Positions 26,245-36,760 of a stretch of DNA of 64,000 nt are shown here, one piece after another. The position numbers were made by a program, and so were the translations under genes. The notes under the pieces are model-generated. The model was not told the origin of the DNA and did not search any database. It worked only from the letters and a program-made list of their open reading frames with translations. The stretch is from NCBI GenBank assembly GCA_963834685.1, contig CAWICW010000013.1:141359-205358 (forward strand). The letters are read 5' to 3'. Origin of the DNA: Palsa-504 sp963834685 (GTDB taxonomy: Bacteria > Actinomycetota > Actinomycetes > Streptosporangiales > Streptosporangiaceae). The first letter of the stretch is position 1, and the number at the start of each line of letters is the position of its first letter.

Positions 26245-28161
26245 ATGTGCGGAATCGTGGGGTGCTACCAGCAAGCTGACGGTCAGAAGCTGGTCGACAT
26301 CATGACTGACCGGATCGCGCATCGTGGCCCGGATGCGGACGGAAGCTGGAACCACGAGGACGACCGGGTAGGCGTGCACCTTGGCCATCGGCGGCTTTCC
26401 ATCATCGATCTGTCGGCCGGCGCCAACCAGCCGATGTCCAAGGACGGCCTGACCATCGTTTATAACGGCGAGCTGTATAACTTCAAAGAGCTGAGGGCCG
26501 ACCTGAAGGCTCGCGGCGTGCGATTTGCCACCGAATCTGACACCGAGGTCGTGCTCGAGGCGTGGCGGGCATGGGGCCCGCAGGGTTTGCGGCGGTTCCG
26601 CGGCATGTTCGCGTTCGCCTTGGCGGACGAGACCACAGGGGACCTCGTGCTGGTCCGCGACCCGCTCGGCATCAAGCCGCTGTTCTATCTTCCGCGAGGT
26701 CAGGGCCTGGTCTTCGCCTCGGAGTTGAAAGCTCTCACAGCCGCGCTGGGTGGAGAACTGCGGATCGATCCGGGCGCCATGGTGGCGTCAATGCTCTACT
26801 ACTGGGTGCCAGATCAGCGGTGTGCCATCGAGGGGGTGAGGAAGCTTCCGCCCGGCTCGTGGGGACGCATTCGGCCAGATGGTCACTTCTCGGTCCTGCA
26901 CTACTGGCGCGTGGCCGACGTGGCACAGGAGGCCGCGTGCGGCGTGGACCTGGCCACAGCGGACCTGGGCCAAGTGATCAAGGAGTCGGTAACGGCCCAT
27001 CTGGTGTCCGACGTGCCCGTGTCGAGCTTCCTATCCGGGGGCTTGGACTCCAGCCTGGTAACGGTGCTGGCGCATCAGGCAGGCCAGGGAATCGACGCCT
27101 ACAGCATCACCTTCAGGCCGGAAGACCACCGGCTGGAAGCGATGCCCGACGACGCGTTCTACGCGCGGAAGGTCGCATCGCAGTTCGGCATCGACCTGCA
27201 TGAGATTCAGATTTCGCCCGATGTCGTCAGCCTCCTGCCCCGGATGGTGGACGTGCTCGACGAGCCGATAGGCGATCCCGCTGCGATTAACACGCTGCTC
27301 ATGTGCCAGGCCGCACGTGCACGCGGCGTCAAGGTCATTCTTTCCGGCATGGGTGCCGACGAGCTGTTTGGTGGCTACCGTAAGCACGTTGCCAATGTCA
27401 TGGCGGGCAGGTACGGCAGACTGCCCGCGAGCGCTCGGGCCGGGGTGCGCTTCGCGGTAGACCGGGTCCCTGTGAGCGTCGGAGACCGGGGCCTGCGGTA
27501 CGCGCGGTGGGCGAAGCGCTTCCTGACCTTCGCGGAGCTCCCGGAGGAGCCACGGTTCCGCCGCAGCTACACGCTCTACGACGCAGACGAGCTCAGCGCC
27601 TTGGTGAGCCCCGACCTGGCTGGCCACGTCTACCACGTCATCGAGGAACACAGCGAGATCTACAACGACAACTCACTGCCGGATGAGGTCAACCGTATGT
27701 GCCTGGCCGACGTTCGCCTGTTCCTGGCCGGGCTAAACCTGACCTACACCGATCGGGCCAGCATGGCAGCGTCCGTCGAAGTGCGTGTCCCGTTCGTCGA
27801 TCCGCTTGTCGCCCGCGCTGCCTTCTCCATTAAGGGCAGCGACAAGATCGGACACCGGCACGGCAAGCTGGCGCTGAAGCGGGCGGCTGAGATCTGGCTG
27901 CCGCGCGAGATCGTATACCGGCCGAAGGCATCATTTAGTGCGCCGCTACGGGCATGGGTACGAAACGACCTGCGACAAGTCATCGATGACGTGCTTGTGC
28001 ACGGGGATCTGACGGGGTCGGGGATCATACGGGCCGGTGCGCTTCGGCAGCTGATCAAGGACGAGCGGGTCGGCCGGGCCGACCGAGCGAAACAGATATG
28101 GCAGCTGCTCACGCTGGAGCTGTGGTACCGCAACGTACGGTCCGCCGGCGTGGCGGCCTGA
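26245..28161 (+). CDS. asnB: Asparagine synthetase (glutamine-hydrolysing) family amidotransferase
   Basis: A 638-residue two-domain enzyme. Cys2 of MCGIVGCYQQ is the glutaminase nucleophile; RIAHRGPDADGSW and YNGELYNFKELR complete that domain. The synthetase half has the PP-loop SSFLSGGLDSSLV and LSGMGADELFGGY. Such genes in polysaccharide loci amidate sugar carboxylates or make asparagine locally. ATG 26245 follows the GT4 stop directly. Confidence 0.88.
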   Translation: MCGIVGCYQQADGQKLVDIMTDRIAHRGPDADGSWNHEDDRVGVHLGHRRLSIIDLSAGANQPMSKDGLTIVYNGELYNFKELRADLKARGVRFATESDTEVVLEAWRAWGPQGLRRFRGMFAFALADETTGDLVLVRDPLGIKPLFYLPRGQGLVFASELKALTAALGGELRIDPGAMVASMLYYWVPDQRCAIEGVRKLPPGSWGRIRPDGHFSVLHYWRVADVAQEAACGVDLATADLGQVIKESVTAHLVSDVPVSSFLSGGLDSSLVTVLAHQAGQGIDAYSITFRPEDHRLEAMPDDAFYARKVASQFGIDLHEIQISPDVVSLLPRMVDVLDEPIGDPAAINTLLMCQAARARGVKVILSGMGADELFGGYRKHVANVMAGRYGRLPASARAGVRFAVDRVPVSVGDRGLRYARWAKRFLTFAELPEEPRFRRSYTLYDADELSALVSPDLAGHVYHVIEEHSEIYNDNSLPDEVNRMCLADVRLFLAGLNLTYTDRASMAASVEVRVPFVDPLVARAAFSIKGSDKIGHRHGKLALKRAAEIWLPREIVYRPKASFSAPLRAWVRNDLRQVIDDVLVHGDLTGSGIIRAGALRQLIKDERVGRADRAKQIWQLLTLELWYRNVRSAGVAA

Positions 28162-28175
28162 CTGGCGAGGACAAG

Positions 28176-30353
28176 ATGAAGCAGATAGCTCAGAATTATA
28201 AGTCCGGGGAACTCGCGGTGCTTGACGTGCCAGTACCGGGGTGCCGTCCAGGCGGGGTCCTCGTGCAGTCTCTCTTCTCGCTCATCTCCATTGGTACGGA
28301 GATAATGAAGGTGAGCGAGGCCAAGATGTCGATGGTGGGAAAGGCGCGAGCGCGTCCCGACCAGGTGCGCAAGGTTCTCGACACCGTGGCGCAACAAGGC
28401 GCGGTAGAGACCTACAAAAAGGTAATGAACCGGCTCGATTCCTACACACCGCTCGGCTACTCGTTGTGCGGTGTGGTGACCGAGGTGGGCCAGGGCGTCG
28501 AGGAGTTCCGGGTAGGCCAGCTTGTCGCGGCGGCCGGCAACGAGTACGCGCTGCACGCCGAGTACAACTGGGTTCCGGTCAACCTGTGTGCTGCGGTCCC
28601 GCGCGGAGTTTCGCCCGAGCACGCTGCGTTCTCCACCGTTGGGGCGATCGCGATGCACGGGGTCCGGCGCGCCGAAGCTCAGCTCGGCGAGACGGCCTGC
28701 GTCATCGGCCTCGGTCTCATTGGCCAACTCGTGGTCCGTCTCCTCGTCGCCTCGGGGGTCCGCGTCATCGGGCTCGACGTAATCGAGGAACGCTGCCGTC
28801 TGGCCGAGCAAGCTGGTGCGGTGCTATGCGCGGCGCCAACCGAGGATGGCATGGCCACTATCCAGGCTTCGCTCGACGAGATCACCGACGGGCGGGGCGC
28901 CGATTGTGTGTTGCTGGCCGCGGGCGGATCCTCCAACGCGCCGGTCGAGACCGCTGCCCGGCTGGCCAGGGACCGCGCTCGCGTCGTGGACATCGGTAAG
29001 ACCCGCCTGGACCTGCCGTGGAATGCCTACTACGAAAAGGAACTTGACGTCCGGTTCTCCAGGTCTTATGGGCCTGGGCGGTACGACGAACGCTACGAGC
29101 TCGAGGGCGTTGACTACCCGGTCGGCTACGTCCGCTGGACCGAGCGTCGCAACCTCGAGTGCTTCCTCGACCTGATCGCGCGGAAGGAGATAGAGGTCGA
29201 AACGCTCGTCTCCGGCGTCTTCCCGCTAGAGAACGCGAGCACCGTCTATGCCGACCTGACCTCGGGCTCACTAAAGGCCGTCGGCGTCCTGCTCCAGTAC
29301 CCGGCTCCGCCCGCGGACAATCCGTCTAAGGCCGTGACCAGCTATGTTCCGTGTCAGCTCGTCGCTCTGCGCCCCGCGGCCGGAGCGACGGGCGGCTGGC
29401 GATCGGGTTCATTGGCGCGGGAAACTACGCCTCTGGCCACCCTGCTGCCGCGGCTCGTAGGGCTGCCGAATGCCCACCTGGTACATGTCGCGACCACCCG
29501 ATCGCTTTCCGCAGTTAATGCCCAGCGGCGTTTCGGGTTCCCCGCGGCTTCGACCAAAGCCGACGCCGTGATGGAAGACGAGACGCTCGACGCGATCTTC
29601 ATCGTGACACGCCATCACACGCATGCCGACCTGGTCTGTCGTGCCCTGCGGACGGGTAAGGCCGTCTTTGTGGAAAAGCCCCTCGCGTTGACCCGCGAGG
29701 AGCTCGACCGGATCGTCGAGGTCGTCGCGGATACCGGTAACGACCGGCTCATGGTGGGTTTTAACCGGCGCTTCGCGCCGTTGTTTACCGAGACAAAGTC
29801 GCAGTTCGGCCCGGCGAGCTCGAGCGCGCTGACCCGCTACCTGGTCAACGCGGGCCCGCTAGCGGCCGATAGCTGGTACCGGAACGACGCTCTGGAGGGA
29901 TCGCGGTTCCTCGGCGAAGGTGGCCACTTCATCGACACGCTGACCTGGTGGGCGGGCAGCCTCCCCGAGGAGGTCTTTGCCGTTGGGGGACCGGAGAAGG
30001 ACGATCTCCAGGCCACCATCCGGTTCCAGAACGGATCCAGCGGCGTCATCACGTACGTCACCACGGGTAACGGGCGTTTCCCGAAGGAGACGTTCGATGC
30101 CGCAGGCGGTGGTCGCAGCGCGCGGCTCGATAACTTCAAGAAGATCACGGTTTGGACCGGACGGGGACATCGCACCACGCGGGCGCGCGGTGGACAGGAC
30201 AAAGGCCAGCGAGCCGAGCTCGCGCGGTTCGTCGAGGCCTGCCAGACCGGCGGGCCGATGCCGATTTCGCTCGAGACCCTGGTCGCCGTGAGCAGGGCGA
30301 CCATCGCCGCGGGTGAGAGCCTGTCGAGCGGGAAACCGGAGCGCGTGGCGTGA
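28176..30353 (+). CDS. Bi-domain oxidoreductase: MDR dehydrogenase plus Gfo/Idh/MocA
   Basis: About 725 residues joining two enzymes. The first half is a medium-chain dehydrogenase with VIGLGLIGQLVVRLLVASGV as its NAD loop. The second is a Gfo/Idh/MocA-type sugar dehydrogenase with FVEKPLALTREEL and GEGGHFIDTLTWW. Such fusions are common beside heparinase-type lyases and asparagine synthetases in exopolysaccharide loci and probably oxidise or epimerise a sugar. Oddity: the glycine motif of the second domain (GFIGAGNYAS, 29405-29434) is out of frame between about 29385 and 29435, with a compensating pair of indels. The stop overlaps the next start (GTGA). Confidence 0.85.
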   Translation: MKQIAQNYKSGELAVLDVPVPGCRPGGVLVQSLFSLISIGTEIMKVSEAKMSMVGKARARPDQVRKVLDTVAQQGAVETYKKVMNRLDSYTPLGYSLCGVVTEVGQGVEEFRVGQLVAAAGNEYALHAEYNWVPVNLCAAVPRGVSPEHAAFSTVGAIAMHGVRRAEAQLGETACVIGLGLIGQLVVRLLVASGVRVIGLDVIEERCRLAEQAGAVLCAAPTEDGMATIQASLDEITDGRGADCVLLAAGGSSNAPVETAARLARDRARVVDIGKTRLDLPWNAYYEKELDVRFSRSYGPGRYDERYELEGVDYPVGYVRWTERRNLECFLDLIARKEIEVETLVSGVFPLENASTVYADLTSGSLKAVGVLLQYPAPPADNPSKAVTSYVPCQLVALRPAAGATGGWRSGSLARETTPLATLLPRLVGLPNAHLVHVATTRSLSAVNAQRRFGFPAASTKADAVMEDETLDAIFIVTRHHTHADLVCRALRTGKAVFVEKPLALTREELDRIVEVVADTGNDRLMVGFNRRFAPLFTETKSQFGPASSSALTRYLVNAGPLAADSWYRNDALEGSRFLGEGGHFIDTLTWWAGSLPEEVFAVGGPEKDDLQATIRFQNGSSGVITYVTTGNGRFPKETFDAAGGGRSARLDNFKKITVWTGRGHRTTRARGGQDKGQRAELARFVEACQTGGPMPISLETLVAVSRATIAAGESLSSGKPERVA

Positions 30354-32447
30354 CTGATGACATGAGCTCACGGCTCGGGTGGTATGTTCGCCGCGCGGCT
30401 GCGATGTCTCCTGCCGAGGTGGCCTGGCGTACGCGTGACCAGATGCTAAAAGCATTGTGGTCACGACGGCAGGTGAGGCCGGGAAAGCTTCCTGCGGATG
30501 TGCCGTCACCGGCGAGTAAGCGGAACTTCGCCGTCGCCTTGCCGCCAGGCACTGCGGCCCGTGTCCCGCAGGCAGGCTCGGGCGGCTGTACTCGCCAGCG
30601 CCGAGCGGCTACTGTGTGGTGAATGGCAAGCGCTCGGCGTCGTCAGGACGGATCTGGAGCTACCCGACTGGTTCCGCGATCCGGTCACCGGCCGCCGGTC
30701 CGCTCAAGAACGCTATTCCTTCCGCATCGATCACCGCTCGGAGGAGGAGGTAGGCAACGTCAAGCAGGTCTGGGAGCTCTCCCGACTGCAGCACCTCACG
30801 CTGCTGGCCACCGCCTGGTTCCTCACCCAGGACGGACGATACGCATGCCGGGTCGCCGATCATTTGCGCTCGTGGTGGCGGGAGAACCCGTTCTTGTCTG
30901 GCGTGCACTGGACTAGCGGCATTGAGCTCGGGATCCGCCTGATAAGCCTGGTCTGGATCCGGCGCCTGCTAGATGACTGGCCAGGCGTAGCCGACTTGTT
31001 CGAGCGTGACGCGCTCGCCGTACAGCAGATTCGCTGGCATCAGCAGTACCTCGCCGCGTTCCCCAGCCGAGGTTCTTCGGCCAACAACCACGCGATTGCC
31101 GAAGCCGCAGGACAGCTGGCGGCGAGCTGCGCCTTCCCATGGTTCCGTGAGAGCGAGCGGTGGCGGCGCAAATCCGCGTCCATTTTGGAACGAGAGCTGA
31201 TCAGTAATACCTTCCCGTCGGGTATCGGCCGGGAACTCGCCTCAGACTATCAATGTTTCGTCGCCGAACTGGGATTCGTCGCTGCCCTTGAAGCTGACGC
31301 GAGCGGCCATCCGCTGAGCCTGGTCACGTGGGACAGGCTGGGCGCGATGGCGGACAGCGCGGCGGCCGTCGTAGATGAGCGGCTGCGTCCACCTCGGCAG
31401 GGTGATTCTGACGAGGGCCGCGGGCTGCTGCTTGACGCGCCGGCGACCAACCACTGGCCATCAATGCTTGCGCTAGCCGACGAGCTCGTGGGCCGTTTGG
31501 ACTGGTGGCCGCAGCCATCGAGCGATGCGGGCAGCGTTATCGTCGGCGCCCTGGCGGGCGCTAAACGCCAAGTCGAGGGCAGGCCCGTCCAGCGGCCGTC
31601 ACGGTTTGCTGACGCGGGAGTGACGCTGTTGCGCACGAGCGGGGAAAACGAGATCTGGTGCCGGTGCGACGGCGGCCCGCACGGATTCCTTAGCATTGCC
31701 GCGCATGCCCACGCAGACGCCCTGTCCGTTGAAGTACGTTACGCGGGCGTCGACGTCCTGGCCGATCCAGGTACGTACTGCTACCACGGTGAACCGGCCT
31801 GGCGATCATATTTCCGGTCGACGATCGCACACAACACCGCCGAGCTTGGTGGCCGGAGCCAGTCCAGCGAACGCGGTCCGTTCATGTGGGTGCGTCATGC
31901 GCACACCCGCGAGGTTGAGGTAATCGATGACGGTGACATCGCCAGATGGACCGCGGAACATGACGGCTATGCTTCGCTTGACCCGCCCGCATCGCATCGT
32001 CGCTCGGTGCTGCTAGACCGGGCCTCGCGCAGCGTCGACATTATCGATGAGATCGATGCCGGCTGCCACGACGTCCGCCTTGCCTTCCATCTCGGTCCTG
32101 AGGTGGAGGCGGTGCTCGACGGGTCATGCGCCACCCTGAGCTGGTCACAGGCAGCCATGCCTGGAGCGGCACGGCTGGAGTTGCCGTTCGTACTCCAGTG
32201 GAGCCTGCACCGGGGCGAAACCGATCCCATTCTCGGCTGGTACTCTCCCGGCCTTGGACGCCGTGTTCCCGCCTTCACCTTGCTTGGCAGCGGCCGTTGC
32301 CCGCCCGGAGCGCCGCTGGCTACGCGGCTGGAATTCCTCGAAACGGGTGCCCAGTCGAAACCTGCGATTTCCCGGCAGGCCCTATCATGGTTCCCAACCA
32401 ACGCGCGGGCGAGCAAGGCGCCTGAGATCCGAGCGGAGGCCAAATGA
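30350..32447 (+). CDS. Heparinase II/III (alginate lyase) family protein (one frameshift near 30560)
   Basis: About 700 residues. The N-terminus from GTG 30350 (SSRLGWYVRRAAAMSPAEVA) breaks near 30560. One extra base in the C-rich stretch connects it to RARAAVLASAERLL in the next frame. The helical alpha/alpha toroid carries SGIELGIRLISLVW and SSANNHAIAEAAGQL, and the lyase domain has AHAHADALSVEVRY, DPGTYCYHG and FRSTIAHNTAELGG. In this setting it may trim or degrade the polysaccharide during export. It overlaps both neighbours by four bases. Confidence 0.82.
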
Positions 32448-33799
32448 GCCAGGAGGCACTAGATCTGCGCAGGTCCATCCGGATCGTGCGGCGGCACAAG
32501 CTCCTTGTGGCAATCGCAATGGTCCTGGGCCTCGTTGTATGCGGTGCCTACGCCGTGCTCAAACCGCCTATGGTCACGAGTACTGCGCTGGTCTTGCTAT
32601 CCCAGTCTGGGCAAGCCGCACAGAGCGGAGCAGCGGCCGCCGCCAATGGTGGGCCCGATCCTTATACCGCAACCCAAGAGGTGATTGCGGGAAGTGATCC
32701 GGTACTTTTGGGAGCGCTGCCCAATGTCCGCCCAGCCATGTCGATCAATCAGTTCCGCAACGAAGTTGTGATCGGAAGCCAAACTCCGTATATCATTTCG
32801 GTGAGTGTAACAGAAAAGGTAGGGGCCGATGCAGCGGCCAATGCCAATGCCCTTGCCGAGAGCTATATCCGCTATATCGGCTCCGCGAGCAATCCGGACG
32901 GCCAGCTCGAGGCCCAGTTGCTCCAGCCGGCAACTAGTGCCGCCGGGCCAGGCCGAGCAAAGCAATTCGTCCTTTATGGTATTTATGCTCTAATAGGCGC
33001 ACTATTGGGTGCGCTGATAGGATCCCTTGTGGCGCTTGCCATTAGCCGCAGCGACCGGCGGCTCAGGGGGCGTGATGAGATAGCGAATTCCATCGGCATT
33101 CCTGTCCTCGCATCGTTCCCCGTTGGCCACCCTTCCAACCCGGGGGAGTGGACCAGGCTTCTGGAGAATTACAAGCCAGGAGCCCTGCACGCCCTGCAAC
33201 TACGGAAGGCCCTTCAGCAACTTGAAATTGCAGCCGCCGAGGCGAACTTTGGCACCGGGAACATCAGATGGTCATTCACTGTCCTGTCTATTTCCTCCGA
33301 TCCTGGAGCCCTCGCCCTCGGTCCCCAGCTAGCGATCTTCGCCGCCTCCCAAGGGATCCCTACCGCGCTGGTCATTGCCCCCCCCAAGCAAGACGCGACG
33401 GTCGTGGCGTCGCTGCGAACCGCCTGCGCCGCGCCGCCAACATCGCCGAAATGGCCGAGATACTTGCGGGTAATTGTTTCAGAGGGGGAAGCGGAGATCC
33501 AGCAGGACGACACGTTGGCAGTGGTCGTCGGGGTCGTCGATGGACGGAATCCGCAAGTGCCTGACACGATACGCACCACCGCGACGCTGCTGGGAGTCTC
33601 GGCAGGTGCAGTGACCGCCGACCAGCTCGCGCGGGTAGCCGTAAGTGCCGTCTCGGACGGCCGCGAAATCACAGGAATACTGGTAGCGGATCCAGACTCG
33701 GCTGACGCGACGACAGGCCGTCTGCCGCAGCTTGGACGACGAGCACAACGCAGAATGCCAACGCGTATGACTGGAATAGCGACGGAGATCAGAAGGTGA
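32444..33799 (+). CDS. Wzz-like polysaccharide co-polymerase (1)
   Basis: A 451-residue membrane protein. A cytoplasmic N-terminus (LRRSIRIVRRHK), a first helix (LLVAIAMVLGLVVCGAYAV), an extracytoplasmic domain with YTATQEVIAGSDPVL, and a second helix (LYGIYALIGALLGALIG) are typical of chain-length regulators. The C-terminal part resembles the fold of BY-kinases but I see no Walker A motif. It starts on the overlap with the lyase gene and overlaps the next Wzz-like gene, so the two may form one complex. Confidence 0.75.
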   Translation: MSQEALDLRRSIRIVRRHKLLVAIAMVLGLVVCGAYAVLKPPMVTSTALVLLSQSGQAAQSGAAAAANGGPDPYTATQEVIAGSDPVLLGALPNVRPAMSINQFRNEVVIGSQTPYIISVSVTEKVGADAAANANALAESYIRYIGSASNPDGQLEAQLLQPATSAAGPGRAKQFVLYGIYALIGALLGALIGSLVALAISRSDRRLRGRDEIANSIGIPVLASFPVGHPSNPGEWTRLLENYKPGALHALQLRKALQQLEIAAAEANFGTGNIRWSFTVLSISSDPGALALGPQLAIFAASQGIPTALVIAPPKQDATVVASLRTACAAPPTSPKWPRYLRVIVSEGEAEIQQDDTLAVVVGVVDGRNPQVPDTIRTTATLLGVSAGAVTADQLARVAVSAVSDGREITGILVADPDSADATTGRLPQLGRRAQRRMPTRMTGIATEIRR

Positions 33800-35439
33800 C
33801 CGACCCAGTTATTTTCTCTCTAAACGGGAGTAATGGCCAGCAGGATCGGCTCGGGGCTTATGATGACTTCGCAGCTACCGAGAACCGGTCGGTTGATTTC
33901 GCGCCCGGCCTGGTGAGCCTGGGTTACATCAAAGCGGCCATACGACGCAGTGCGCGGTTTTTGTGCGCCGTTGCCGTCGTAGGACTGCTTTTGGGCTACG
34001 GGGCCTACGTGGCGCGTCCTCACCAATACCAGGCCTCGGCGTCGATTCTGCTTACACTTAGTCCCTACGAGAATGCTCAGACGGCACCTGCCAATAACGC
34101 GGCCATCGGGGCGACCCGCGCTGTGGCCAGTCTTGCTGTGCAAGAGCTAGGGATTCGGCAAAGCGTCAGCAGCTTCCTCAATACGTATACCGTCACGTCT
34201 GTTACCGACCGGTTGCTAACCATCGTAGCCAGTGCGCCGTCAGCTGCTCAGGCCGTGATTCAGGCAAATTCCGTGGCCAATGCCTTCCTCAAGTTCCGCG
34301 CGGCTGAGCTGCAGGGCGAGCAGAACCTAGTGGTGCAATCGCTCAATCAGCAGATCAACCAGGCCAAGCAACGTATCAGTTCGATTGCCACGCAAATCGG
34401 CCAGCTGTCAGACCAGGTCACTTCACCCACCCAACAGTCGACAATCGACGGACTGCGGACAGAGCAGACCAGTGCGACAGACCAGCTGAACGCCCTTCAG
34501 GGTGCCGTCACTGGCAACCAGACGACCACCTTGCCGGAATTGGCGGCAGCATTGAAGGGCAGCCAGGTCCTGAGCGTCGTCGCGCTTCCTCAGTCTCGGC
34601 TGAAGCCCCTGATTACTTACGTCTTGGTCGGACTCGTATTGGTATTTGCCTTGGGTTTGGGCATCGTGGTCGTACGAGCGGTGGTGTCTGATCGACTACG
34701 TCGGCGGGACGACATCGCGTTTGCGCTCGACGCTCCTGTCAAGCTCAGTGTCGGCAGGCTGCGCGCACGCCGCTGGCTACGTGGCCGGGTCGCCAGGAGG
34801 CGAGACCGTGACATGAGGCGTGTCGTCGAGCACCTGCGCAGCGCTGTACCAAGAAGTACCAGGGGCCCAGCTGGCCTGGCCATTGTGGCCGTGGACGAGA
34901 CGTCAGTTGCGGCGCGGGCCGTCGCGGCATTGGCCACGTCCTATGCCAGCCAGGGCAATCATGTCGTTACGGCTGATCTTTCCGGCGGTGCTCGCTTGGC
35001 GCACCTGTTGCGGGTCAAGAACCCTGGAGCCCACAGGGTCAGCCGCAACGGCGTGAGCTTTACGGTGGCGGTTCCTGATCGTGACGATCCTGTGCCCGTT
35101 GGTCCTCTGCCCCTGGCCACCTCCCCGGCGGGGCCCGCGCAAGTCGAAGACGCGCTGCTCGCTTCGTATTTCTCCGCGGATCTTCTGCTCACCCTGGTCA
35201 CCCTGGACCCCGCACTCGGCGGAGACCACCTAGCGACATGGGCGACCAGTGCGGTGGTCGTGGTAACGGCCGGACAGTCGTCAGCGGAGAGGATCCATGC
35301 CGTGGGCGAGATGATTCGACTCGCTGGAATGCGGCTGGACTCAGGCGTGGTGATCGGGGCAGAAAAGAGCGATGAAAGCCTTGGACTAATGCGCAGGCCA
35401 GACGAGCAGGCGGGCATAGGTGTCGTCGTCGGCCGGTGA
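33796..35439 (+). CDS. Wzz-like polysaccharide co-polymerase (2)
   Basis: A 547-residue membrane protein with two helices (about 50-72 and 275-297 in the protein). The extracytoplasmic part is a coiled coil, VQSLNQQINQAKQRISSIA through LRTEQTSATDQLNALQGA. The cytoplasmic C-terminal domain (about residues 300-540) has Rossmann-like strands (GLAIVAVDET, ADLLLTLVTLDP) but no P-loop Lys, so it looks like a kinase-type fold without ATP binding. GTG 33796 overlaps the previous stop. Confidence 0.75.
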   Translation: MTDPVIFSLNGSNGQQDRLGAYDDFAATENRSVDFAPGLVSLGYIKAAIRRSARFLCAVAVVGLLLGYGAYVARPHQYQASASILLTLSPYENAQTAPANNAAIGATRAVASLAVQELGIRQSVSSFLNTYTVTSVTDRLLTIVASAPSAAQAVIQANSVANAFLKFRAAELQGEQNLVVQSLNQQINQAKQRISSIATQIGQLSDQVTSPTQQSTIDGLRTEQTSATDQLNALQGAVTGNQTTTLPELAAALKGSQVLSVVALPQSRLKPLITYVLVGLVLVFALGLGIVVVRAVVSDRLRRRDDIAFALDAPVKLSVGRLRARRWLRGRVARRRDRDMRRVVEHLRSAVPRSTRGPAGLAIVAVDETSVAARAVAALATSYASQGNHVVTADLSGGARLAHLLRVKNPGAHRVSRNGVSFTVAVPDRDDPVPVGPLPLATSPAGPAQVEDALLASYFSADLLLTLVTLDPALGGDHLATWATSAVVVVTAGQSSAERIHAVGEMIRLAGMRLDSGVVIGAEKSDESLGLMRRPDEQAGIGVVVGR

Positions 35440-36005
35440 AATTCAGGACCCACCGCGTCGCCGCTGACCGTCGGCACGGGCCTTTTCTCGCTCGGCAACG
35501 GGTATTCGCTGCCTTGGCGGCAGTCGTCGTAGCGTTCGGTGCGGTCACCGCGCGTCTGTTGGTGTGGCCTGCGCAAGGAATGCCATCACGCGTAAGCGCG
35601 ATCGTCATGCTGGCTGGTCCAGGCAATCGCCTGCCCGTGGCACTGGAGCTCGCCCGGGAGCACCGGGCGCCGGTGCTGGTGGTGTCGCGCGGCTGGCAGG
35701 GCTACGGAGGCCCGTGCCCGCCGCCGATACCGGGTGTGAAGCTCATCTGCTTTGACCCGGACCCTCCTACTACCCGCGGCGAAGCTGAGGCTCTCGGCAG
35801 GCTGGCGAAGCAATTCCACTGGAGTTCGGTGGTCTTGGTGACCACCAGAACCCAGGACACGCGGGCCCGGATGATGGCGGAGCGTTGCTTCGGCGGCTCG
35901 ACGTATGTGGTCACGGCGCCGCTGCTGCTGAGCAGCTGGCCTTACCAGATCGCCTACGGATGGGGAGCTCTGCTCAAGGCGCTGGTCGTCTACCGGGCCT
36001 GCTGA
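35436..36005 (+). CDS. DUF218 (YdcF/ElyC/SanA-like) membrane protein
   Basis: A 189-residue protein with one N-terminal helix (VFAALAAVVVAFGAVTARLL) and the DUF218 core: AIVMLAGPGNRLPVALELA, then DPPTTRGEAEALGRLAKQ and VVLVTTRTQDTRARMMAERC. The family is linked to cell-envelope and peptidoglycan-precursor steps. It overlaps the second Wzz-like gene and closes the plus-strand run, so it may help process or attach the polysaccharide. Confidence 0.78.
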   Translation: MKFRTHRVAADRRHGPFLARQRVFAALAAVVVAFGAVTARLLVWPAQGMPSRVSAIVMLAGPGNRLPVALELAREHRAPVLVVSRGWQGYGGPCPPPIPGVKLICFDPDPPTTRGEAEALGRLAKQFHWSSVVLVTTRTQDTRARMMAERCFGGSTYVVTAPLLLSSWPYQIAYGWGALLKALVVYRAC

Positions 36006-36010
36006 GCCGT

Positions 36011-36562
36011 TCTACGCTAGCAGCCTGGCCGCGTCAGCCAGCGGCGGGGCGAGCCGGTCCCGCGACGACATGATCGTGACCGGAAGCGGCCACGGAATAG
36101 CCAGATCCGGGTCGTCGAACGCGATCGACACGTCCTCGGTCGGGTCGTGAGCACGGTCGATCAGGTAAGACACATCCGCGATCTCGGTGAGCGCCTGGAA
36201 GCCGTGCGCACAGCCTGCGGGTACGTAGAGGGTATACCTGCTCGTCGTCGCGGAGTTCGAAGCTCTCCCAGTTCCGGTACGTCGGCGAGGTCGGCCGCAG
36301 ATCGACTACGACGTCGAAGATCGCGCCGTATGAGCAGCGGACCAGCTTCGCCTCGCCGTCGCCTCGGCGCACGTGCAGTCCGCGTACCACGCCACGCACC
36401 GAGCGGGACAGGCTGTGCTGAATGAACGCAGCCGGATCGAGTCCCGGCCGCGCGCAGCACGTCCGCATCGAAGGTGCGGCAGAAGAAGCCGCGCTCGTCC
36501 ACATGCGGAGTCGGCCGGAACAGCAGAGCACCGTCGATGCGCGGAACGGGACTGACGTCCAC
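36011..36562 (-). CDS. RmlC-like dTDP-4-dehydrorhamnose 3,5-epimerase (two frameshifts)
   Basis: A cupin-fold sugar epimerase of about 183 residues spread over three frames. It begins DGALLFRPTPHVDERGFFCR, shifts near 36440 to AAFIQHSLSRSVRGVVRGLH and GEAKLVRCSYGAIFDVVVDL, then shifts near 36236 to YTLYVPAGCAHGFQALTEI. Each break is healed by removing one base. It would supply a 6-deoxy-4-keto sugar for the polysaccharide. It may be a real pseudogene, but the pattern matches other breaks in the window. Confidence 0.72.
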
Positions 36563-36760
36563 GAGGCCTCCCCTCCAGCGGCAGCGCCAATGTTAGCGCG
36601 GCACCCGGCCTTCCCGGCAGTGACGCCCGGTACCCATGGCGGGAACGGCGTGGCCCTCGCGTCGATCCACGGCCTCTCTATTAGGCTCCTGTATGGGAGA
36701 CCTCTATCGAGTTCAGCCCGCACGCAGGAACGCGACACGAACACAGGCAAGGAGCCGGCG

